From assembly GCF_013177455.1 (NCBI RefSeq), contig NZ_CP053660.1:3720001-3784000 (forward strand): a stretch of 64,000 nucleotides of DNA, in the 5' to 3' direction. Each line of letters starts with the position of its first letter. Position 1 is the first letter of the stretch. Below are positions 59,090-64,000 of the stretch, piece after piece. This DNA is from Nocardioides marmotae. GTDB lineage: Bacteria; Actinomycetota; Actinomycetes; Propionibacteriales; Nocardioidaceae. The notes under the pieces are model-generated. The model saw only the letters and a program-made list of their open reading frames with translations. It did not search any database and was not told the DNA's origin. The position numbers and the translations under genes were made by a program.

Positions 59090-59721
59090 GACGCCGCCCG
59101 GCTCTCCAGGTACGCCGCCACCATCCAGATCCCCTCCTCGACCGTCTCGGGGTCCCCGTGCAGGTCGTGCTCGAAGGCGAGCTGGAAGACCCGGTCCCCG
59201 ACCTCGACGGCCAGCTGCGCCATCCGCGGGGTCAGCCCCGCGGCGAGGCCCGACGCGCGGGCCTGCTCGTAGAGGGCCTCGGCGATCTTGGCGTTGTGCT
59301 CGCGCCCGAAGCGGTGCACCGCGACGTTGGTGCGGCCCCGCAGGTAGAGCACGACGAAGGCGGCCCGCCGGTGGTAGACCGCGACGAAGGCCTCCATCAC
59401 GGTGCGCACCAGCGAGGCCAGCGTGACCTCGGCGCCGGACTCCAGCAGCGTGGTGACGTCGCGGGAGACCTGCTCGTCCATCTCCTCCATGTCGCGGGCG
59501 GCGAGGGCGACCAGGACGTCGTCCTTGTCGGCGAAGTACTGGTAGAGCGAGGCCACCGGCACGCCCGCCGCCTCGGCGATGTCGCGGGTGGTCAGCGCCT
59601 CGACGCCGCGCTCCACGACCAGGCGCGCGGCGGCGTCCAGCATCTTCTCGACCCGCCGCCGGCTCCGCGCCTGCGTCGGCACGCGCCGCGAGGTGGTCGT
59701 CACAAGGGGCTCGGCAGGCAC
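59086..59721 (-). CDS. TetR-family transcriptional regulator
   Basis: 211-residue repressor-like protein. The N-terminal helix-turn-helix is VEKMLDAAARLVVERGVEAL then TTRDIAEAAGVPVASLYQYF and ADKDDVLVALA. The ligand-binding C-domain has LASLVRTVMEAFVAVYHRRA and LYLRGRTNVAVHRFGREHNA. GTG at 59721 chosen with TACACT (59730-59735) 8 bases upstream; the GTG at 59703 is an alternative. An inverted repeat between this gene and the divergent amine oxidase (59744-59768) is the likely operator, so it should control both directions. Confidence 0.88.
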   Translation of the reverse strand: MPAEPLVTTTSRRVPTQARSRRRVEKMLDAAARLVVERGVEALTTRDIAEAAGVPVASLYQYFADKDDVLVALAARDMEEMDEQVSRDVTTLLESGAEVTLASLVRTVMEAFVAVYHRRAAFVVLYLRGRTNVAVHRFGREHNAKIAEALYEQARASGLAAGLTPRMAQLAVEVGDRVFQLAFEHDLHGDPETVEEGIWMVAAYLESRAAS

Positions 59722-59743
59722 GGGAGGAGAGTGTAGGTTACGG

Positions 59744-59768
59744 ACCTGAATCTGACACACCTTCAGGT
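59744..59768. promoter_or_regulatory. Candidate TetR operator between divergent operons
   Basis: Inverted repeat ACCTGAA (59744-59750) - 11 bases - TTCAGGT (59762-59768). It lies 9 bases upstream of the TetR gene's -10 element (59730-59735) and 12 bases before the amine oxidase ATG (59781). A protein bound there would block both promoters. Confidence 0.65.
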
Positions 59769-59780
59769 ATCGGAGCGCCC

Positions 59781-61310
59781 ATGCCGCCGTACGACGCCCT
59801 CCCGTCGCTCTCCCGCCGCGTCCTGCTGGGGGCCTCGGCCTCCGCGGCGGCCGGCACCGGTCTCGCCACCGCCCTGCCCACGGGCGCGCTCGCGGACCTC
59901 GCCGACCCCGCCGGCCGGGTGACCGGGCTCCAGGGCGCGCTCCCCCGCCGGGTGGACGTGGTCGTGGTCGGTGCCGGCATCTCCGGCCTGGTGGCCGCGC
60001 GCAAGGTGGCCGCGGGCGGCGCGTCGGTGCTGCTCGTCGAGGCCCGCGACCGGGTCGGCGGCCGGGTGCTCAACCACCGGCTCGAGGCGGGCGGGGTGAT
60101 CGAGGCCGGCGGCGCGTTCGTCGGCCCGACCCAGGACCACATCCTGCGGCTGGCCAAGGAGCTCGGCGTCCCGACCTTCCGGGAGTACAACACCGGCAGC
60201 AGCGTCTACATCTCCTCGCTGACCGGCCGGACGACGTTCACCGGGACCGTCCCGCCGGACCCGACGATCCTCGCCGACGCCGCGGTCCTGCTCTCGCTGA
60301 TCGACCGGTACGCCGCGGAGATCGACGTCGAGGCGCCCTGGGACCACCCGCGGGCGCGCGAGTGGGACGGGATGAGCCTCGGTGAGTTCATCCGCCGCAG
60401 CTCGCTCAACGCCCCCGGCGTCACCAACCTGATCAAGTCCTGGACCCAGCCCGGCTTCGGGGCCGACCCCGACGAGCTGTCCCTGCTCTTCACGCTCTGG
60501 TACGTCGCCTGCTCGGGCAACGAGCAGAACGTCGGCACCTTCTCCCGCAACTCCGACACCGCCCAGGGCGCGCAGGAGCGGCGGTTCGTCGGCGGCTCCC
60601 AGCTCGTGCCGCTGCGGCTGGCCAAGCGCCTGGGCGACGTCGTGGCGCTGCGCGCACCGGTGCGGCGCATCGAGCAGCGCGACGACCGGGTCCTCGTCCA
60701 CACCGGCCGCGGCACCGTGCGCGCCCGCCGGGTCGTCGTCGCCGCGCCCCCGCCGCTGGTGCTCGACATCGACTGGTTCCCGCGGCTGCCGGTGCGCCGC
60801 ACCCAGCTGCTGCGCAGCATGGACATGGGCCGGCTGATGAAGTGCGACGCGGTCTATGAGAAGCCGTTCTGGCGCGAGGCCGGCCTCAACGGCTTCGGCA
60901 TCAACGACACCGGGGCGGCGCGGGCGGTCTTCGACAACAGCCCCCGCGACGGCAGCCCGGGCGTGCTGCTGGCCTTCGTCGGCGGCTCCACCTGGCGCGA
61001 GTACGGCGTGCTGCCGCGCGCCCGCCGCCGCCGGGCCGTGCTCGAGGGTTTCGCCGCGATGTTCGGCGAGCAGGCGCTGCGCCCGATCGAGTACACCGAG
61101 CAGGACTGGACCAAGGAGCAGTGGACCCGCGGCGGCCCCACCGCGTTCCACGCGCCCGGCACGCTGGTCGACCACGGCCCGGCGATCCGCCGGCCCTTCG
61201 GGCGGGTGCACTGGGCGGGCACCGAGACCTCGACGTACTGGAGCGGCTACATGGACGGCGCGGTCCGCGCCGGCAAGCGCGCCGCGATCGAGGTGCTGGA
61301 GAAGCTGTGA
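59781..61310 (+). CDS. Tat-exported flavin monoamine oxidase-like protein
   Basis: 509-residue FAD amine oxidase. A twin-arginine signal SRRVLLGASASAAAG at residues 11-25 shows export in folded form. FAD is bound by RRVDVVVVGAGISGLVAARK then LLVEARDRVGGRVLN (about 55-90), and the C-terminal FAD block is GRVHWAGTETSTYWSGYMDG (about 476-495). Amine oxidases of the MAO type carry a Cys that binds FAD covalently near the end; here it is Trp/Tyr (STYWSG), so binding should be non-covalent. Substrate likely a primary amine such as putrescine or tyramine (inference). Its stop overlaps the next GTG. Confidence 0.88.
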   Translation: MPPYDALPSLSRRVLLGASASAAAGTGLATALPTGALADLADPAGRVTGLQGALPRRVDVVVVGAGISGLVAARKVAAGGASVLLVEARDRVGGRVLNHRLEAGGVIEAGGAFVGPTQDHILRLAKELGVPTFREYNTGSSVYISSLTGRTTFTGTVPPDPTILADAAVLLSLIDRYAAEIDVEAPWDHPRAREWDGMSLGEFIRRSSLNAPGVTNLIKSWTQPGFGADPDELSLLFTLWYVACSGNEQNVGTFSRNSDTAQGAQERRFVGGSQLVPLRLAKRLGDVVALRAPVRRIEQRDDRVLVHTGRGTVRARRVVVAAPPPLVLDIDWFPRLPVRRTQLLRSMDMGRLMKCDAVYEKPFWREAGLNGFGINDTGAARAVFDNSPRDGSPGVLLAFVGGSTWREYGVLPRARRRRAVLEGFAAMFGEQALRPIEYTEQDWTKEQWTRGGPTAFHAPGTLVDHGPAIRRPFGRVHWAGTETSTYWSGYMDGAVRAGKRAAIEVLEKL

Positions 61311-62389
61311 ACCGGATCGTCGCGCTCCTCGCCGCCCTCGTCCTCGGCCTGCCGCTCCTCGCCACCGCACCCGCCGGCGCCACCGGTGCCACTGGTGCAG
61401 CCGGCGCCGCGCCGGCCGCGGCCGAGGTCCCGAAGTGGCGCACCAAGGTCTTCTCGCTGGTGCCCGCGCCGGGCTACCCGGCCTACGTCCACGCCCACAC
61501 CAACGGCCGGGTCTACGCCGGCACCTACGTCAACGGCTCGGCGACCGGCGTGCCGTCCCGGGTCTTCGAGTGGTCGGCCGGCGGGCAGCTGCTGCGGTCC
61601 TGGCCGGTCCCGGGGCAGGTCACCGACGGCAGCCACGGCGTGCAGGTCGCCCAGCAGACCCGCGACGGCCGGCTGGTGGTGCTCGAGACCTCGACCCGGC
61701 GCGTGCTCACCCTCGACGTGCGCACCGGTCGGTGGCGACGGGTGGCGACGTTCCCCGAGGGTGCCGTGCCGAACTACGCGGCCTGGGGGCCGCGCGGCGA
61801 GCTGTACGTCAGCGACTACGCCCAGCCGATCGTGTGGCGGGTGCCCCCGCGGGGCGGGACGCCGCGCGCGTGGTTCACCGCCCCGGCGCTGGAGGGGACC
61901 CAGTTCGGCACGACCGGGCTGGTCTACCGGCCCGGCCGCGGCGACCTGGTGCTCTCCCAGCAGTGGGTCCTCGACGGGTCGCAGCTGCCGACGACCGGCG
62001 CGGTCCTCTCGCTCGGCGTCCGCCCGGGCGGCCGGCCCGGGGAGCTGCGCACGCTGTGGCGCTCGGGGCCGATGGAGCTGCCCGACGGGTTCGGCATCGG
62101 CCGGTCCGGCCACCTGTACGTCGCCCTGCTGGGCACCAACCAGCTCGTTGAGCTGACCGCCCGCGGCGCCGAGGTGGACCGCTTCCCCGACGTGCCGCTG
62201 CTCGGGGAGAACGGCTCGGCGATCCCGTTCGACACTCCCTGCAGCGCGACGTTCCTCGGGACCTCGGTCCTGGTGGCGAACCAGTCGGTCATCACCGGCA
62301 CGAGCGCGCACCAGGCGATCCTCCGCGTCGAGGTCGGCGAGCGGGGCAAGCGGGTGTTCGTGCCGCAGCGGGCCCGGCTCGGCCGCTGA
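61307..62389 (+). CDS. Secreted beta-propeller protein (ScyD/SMP-30-like)
   Basis: 360 residues with a signal peptide ([20 protein letters not shown], cleavage near AGA at 25-27 or AAA at 40) and repeated beta-propeller blades: [80 protein letters not shown]. The last blades end [20 protein letters not shown]. ScyD-type proteins are secreted propellers of unclear chemistry; SMP-30 relatives are lactonases. The GTG overlaps the amine oxidase stop (GTGA), so the two exported proteins are made together and may act in sequence on the same substrate. Confidence 0.82.
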   Translation: MNRIVALLAALVLGLPLLATAPAGATGATGAAGAAPAAAEVPKWRTKVFSLVPAPGYPAYVHAHTNGRVYAGTYVNGSATGVPSRVFEWSAGGQLLRSWPVPGQVTDGSHGVQVAQQTRDGRLVVLETSTRRVLTLDVRTGRWRRVATFPEGAVPNYAAWGPRGELYVSDYAQPIVWRVPPRGGTPRAWFTAPALEGTQFGTTGLVYRPGRGDLVLSQQWVLDGSQLPTTGAVLSLGVRPGGRPGELRTLWRSGPMELPDGFGIGRSGHLYVALLGTNQLVELTARGAEVDRFPDVPLLGENGSAIPFDTPCSATFLGTSVLVANQSVITGTSAHQAILRVEVGERGKRVFVPQRARLGR

Positions 62390-62452
62390 CTCCCTCGACC
62401 CGCCCCACGGCGGCGCCGGGCTCCAGCGGCACGAGCCGCGCCCGGGGGCGGC

Positions 62453-62458
62453 TACCGT
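62453..62458 (+). promoter_or_regulatory. -10 element of ung (leaderless)
   Basis: TACCGT, 7 bases before the GTG at 62466. Confidence 0.55.
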
Positions 62459-62465
62459 CGCCCGC

Positions 62466-63158
62466 GTGAGCGCGCTCGCCGGACTCGTGGACCAGGGACT
62501 CATCGCACCGGACTGGGCGGCAGCCCTCGCGCCGGTGGACGGACGGATCGCGGAGATGGGGCGCTTCCTGCGCGCCGAGGTCGAGGCGGGGCGGGGCTAC
62601 CTGCCCGCCGGCGAGCACGTCTTCCGCGCGTTCCGCCGACCGCTGTCCGACGTCCGGGTGCTGATCGTGGGGCAGGACCCCTACCCCACGCCCGGCCACC
62701 CGATCGGGCTGAGCTTCGCCGTCGACGCCCACGTGCGTCCGATCCCCCGGTCGCTGACCAACATCTACACCGAGCTGCGCAGCGACCTGGGCATCGAGAC
62801 GCCGGCGCACGGCGACCTCACCGCCTGGGCGGACGCCGGGGTGATGCTGCTCAACCGGGTGCTGACCGTGCAGCCCGGCGCCTCCGCGGCCCACCGCGGC
62901 CGCGGCTGGGAGGAGGTCACGGCCTGCGCGATCGAGGCGCTGGTCGCCCGGGGCGGCCCGCTGGCCGCGATCCTGTGGGGCCGCGACGCGCAGTCGCTCA
63001 AGCCGATGCTGGGCGCGACGCCGTACGTCGAGTCGGCGCACCCCTCCCCGCTCTCGGCGAGACGCGGCTTCTTCGGGTCGCGGCCGTTCAGCGGCGTCAA
63101 CGACCTGCTCGCCCGCCAGGGTGCGGACGGAGTGGACTGGCGGCTCCCGCTGGAATAA
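62466..63158 (+). CDS. ung: Uracil-DNA glycosylase, family 1
   Basis: 230-residue enzyme that removes uracil from DNA and starts base excision repair. The water-activating motif is [19 protein letters not shown] (catalytic Asp71) and the DNA-intercalation motif is [19 protein letters not shown] (catalytic His192). [20 protein letters not shown] is the middle family block. Full length for bacterial UDG. GTG start at 62466 supported by the leaderless -10. Its stop is 28 bases before the DODA-type gene. Confidence 0.95.
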   Translation: MSALAGLVDQGLIAPDWAAALAPVDGRIAEMGRFLRAEVEAGRGYLPAGEHVFRAFRRPLSDVRVLIVGQDPYPTPGHPIGLSFAVDAHVRPIPRSLTNIYTELRSDLGIETPAHGDLTAWADAGVMLLNRVLTVQPGASAAHRGRGWEEVTACAIEALVARGGPLAAILWGRDAQSLKPMLGATPYVESAHPSPLSARRGFFGSRPFSGVNDLLARQGADGVDWRLPLE

Positions 63159-63174
63159 GGTTGAACTCTCAACC
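63159..63174. promoter_or_regulatory. Candidate MarR-type operator of the DODA-type gene
   Basis: GGTTGAactcTCAACC, a perfect 6-base inverted repeat directly at the ung stop and 12 bases before the ATG at 63187, with TTGGAG as ribosome binding site. DODA-type dioxygenase genes are often next to MarR regulators; the regulator itself is not in this window. Confidence 0.55.
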
Positions 63175-63186
63175 ATTGGAGTCGAC

Positions 63187-63966
63187 ATGGCCTCTCCCCA
63201 GCCGATGCCCGCCCTCTACCTCGGGCACGGCGCTCCCCCGCTCCTCGACGACCCGACCTGGTCGGGCCAGCTCGCCGCCTGGGCGGCCGACCTCCCCCGG
63301 CCGACCGCGATCCTGATCGTCAGCGCCCACTGGGAGTCCGCGCCGGTCTCGCTCTCGGCCAGCGGCGCCCCGCTCGTCTACGACTTCGGCGGCTTCGACG
63401 CGAAGTACTACCGGATGACCTACGAGACGCCCGACGCGACCGCGCTCGCCCGCCGGGTCGCGGCGATGATGCCGGACGGCGAGCCCGTCCACCAGCACGC
63501 CTCCCGCGGGCTCGACCACGGGGCGTGGGTGCCGCTGCGGATCATGTACCCCGACGCCGACATCCCGGTCCTGCAGATGTCGCTGCCCACCCACGACCCC
63601 GAGCGCCTGCTCGCCCTGGGCGAGCGGCTGCGGCCGCTGCGCGAGGAGGGCGTGCTGATCATCGGCTCGGGCTTCCTCACCCACGGGCTGCCGTTCCTCA
63701 CCTCGTGGCGCATCGACGCCGCCGCCCCCGGCTGGTCCTCGGAGTTCGACGCCTGGGCCGGCGAGGCCCTCGCCCGCGGCGACGTGGACACCCTCGCGGC
63801 GTACCGCTCGAAGGCGCCCGGCATGCCGTACGCCCACCCCACCGTCGAGCACTACACCCCGCTCTTCGTCACCCTCGGCGCCGCCACCGACCCCGCCACC
63901 CCCGGCACCCAGGTCATCGACGGGTTCTGGATGGGGTTGTCGAAGCGGTCGTTGCAGGTGGCGTGA
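63187..63966 (+). CDS. Class III extradiol dioxygenase, DODA/YgiD type
   Basis: 259-residue metal-dependent ring-cleaving dioxygenase of the 4,5-DOPA-extradiol-dioxygenase family. Metal and catalytic His residues are visible in LYLGHGAPPLLDD (about 13), IVSAHWESAPVSL and GLDHGAWVPLRIMYPDADIP. IGSGFLTHGLPFL and PTVEHYTPLFVTLGAATD carry further conserved residues. It cleaves catechol-type aromatics; natural substrates of bacterial members are mostly unknown. ATG at 63187 with TTGGAG 6 bases upstream. The operator-like palindrome in front suggests induction by an aromatic compound. Confidence 0.9.
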   Translation: MASPQPMPALYLGHGAPPLLDDPTWSGQLAAWAADLPRPTAILIVSAHWESAPVSLSASGAPLVYDFGGFDAKYYRMTYETPDATALARRVAAMMPDGEPVHQHASRGLDHGAWVPLRIMYPDADIPVLQMSLPTHDPERLLALGERLRPLREEGVLIIGSGFLTHGLPFLTSWRIDAAAPGWSSEFDAWAGEALARGDVDTLAAYRSKAPGMPYAHPTVEHYTPLFVTLGAATDPATPGTQVIDGFWMGLSKRSLQVA

Positions 63967-63976
63967 GGGTGGGGCG

Positions 63977-64000
63977 TGCGTACCACCTATAGGTGGTACG
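63977..64000. repeat. Composite palindromic repeat, family 1, copy 3 (cut by window end)
   Basis: TGCGTACCACCTATAGGTGG then TACG: the same palindrome as at 579-604, truncated by the window end. It lies 10 bases after the DODA-type stop. Whether the CCGCTTC hairpin follows cannot be seen. Confidence 0.75.

Overview
The window is about 64 kb of very GC-rich DNA (I judge above 70 %) with GTG/ATG starts and dense four-base start/stop overlaps (ATGA, GTGA). It also carries many -10-like hexamers (TANNNT) lying 6-8 bases in front of a start codon, the layout of leaderless actinobacterial mRNAs. The gene content (stand-alone groEL with CIRCE sites, DUF3263/LytR_C pair, CysO-type sulfur carrier, 13E12-type DUF222-HNH gene, DUF3253, DUF4031, F420-type LLM oxidoreductase, OtsA/OtsB) suits a chromosomal segment of a Nocardioides-like member of the Propionibacteriales. 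That assignment is inference. I see no rRNA, tRNA, CRISPR array, phage module or plasmid origin.

Layout. 0-13 kb: a cut-off membrane protein, serA, an aldo-keto reductase next to a rhodanese remnant, a secreted GH3 glycosidase coupled to a beta-helix lipoprotein, an MpaB-type oxygenase, a secreted surface protein, an HD protein and a CutC/DUF4031 pair. 12.4-13.7 kb: three overlapping genes including a WXG-like protein. 14-19 kb: DUF4287, a GntR regulator, a MacB/FtsX-type ABC exporter and an AlkB-like dioxygenase under a LexA-type SOS box. 19.7-34.8 kb: a molybdenum-hydroxylase (form II CO-dehydrogenase-like) region. It holds coxS-L-M-G as one overlapping operon, then a DUF222-HNH gene with repeats, an esterase and a GAF-type regulator. 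A second operon follows with MoxR, VWA, XdhC and a lipoprotein hydrolase, and then a MobA/MocA-like cytidylyltransferase. 35-38 kb: an ECF sigma factor with its membrane partner, and groEL. 38-42 kb: ATP-grasp, coiled-coil and TylF-like genes, then two YCII/DGPF proteins with an ECF42-like sigma factor that seems to start at CTG. 42-44 kb: a SAM-I riboswitch in front of a threonine-synthase-like gene and a CysO-like sulfur carrier. 44-50.5 kb: otsB, LytR_C/DUF3263, an oxidoreductase, a two-component system, otsA. 50.6-57.4 kb: LLM oxidoreductase, FMN glutamate-synthase-like protein, a PhaC-like protein with a histone-H1-like Lys/Ala tail, a GPH transporter, and a PLP decarboxylase-like protein. 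57.5-64 kb: PfkB kinase, class II aldolase and TetR, divergent from a Tat-exported amine oxidase and a secreted propeller; then ung and a DODA-type dioxygenase.

How genes work together. The cox structural operon, the MoxR/VWA/XdhC maturation operon and the cytidylyltransferase fit one molybdenum-cytosine-dinucleotide enzyme, whose substrate cannot be read from sequence because the loop is AYRGAGR, not the CO-specific form. The SAM riboswitch, threonine-synthase-like enzyme and thiocarboxylate-type carrier together suggest a sulfur-assimilation (homocysteine) unit rather than plain threonine synthesis. This is the most interesting system I found. Three families of composite intergenic palindromes (about 60-115 bp) recur in the window, mostly at gene 3' ends.
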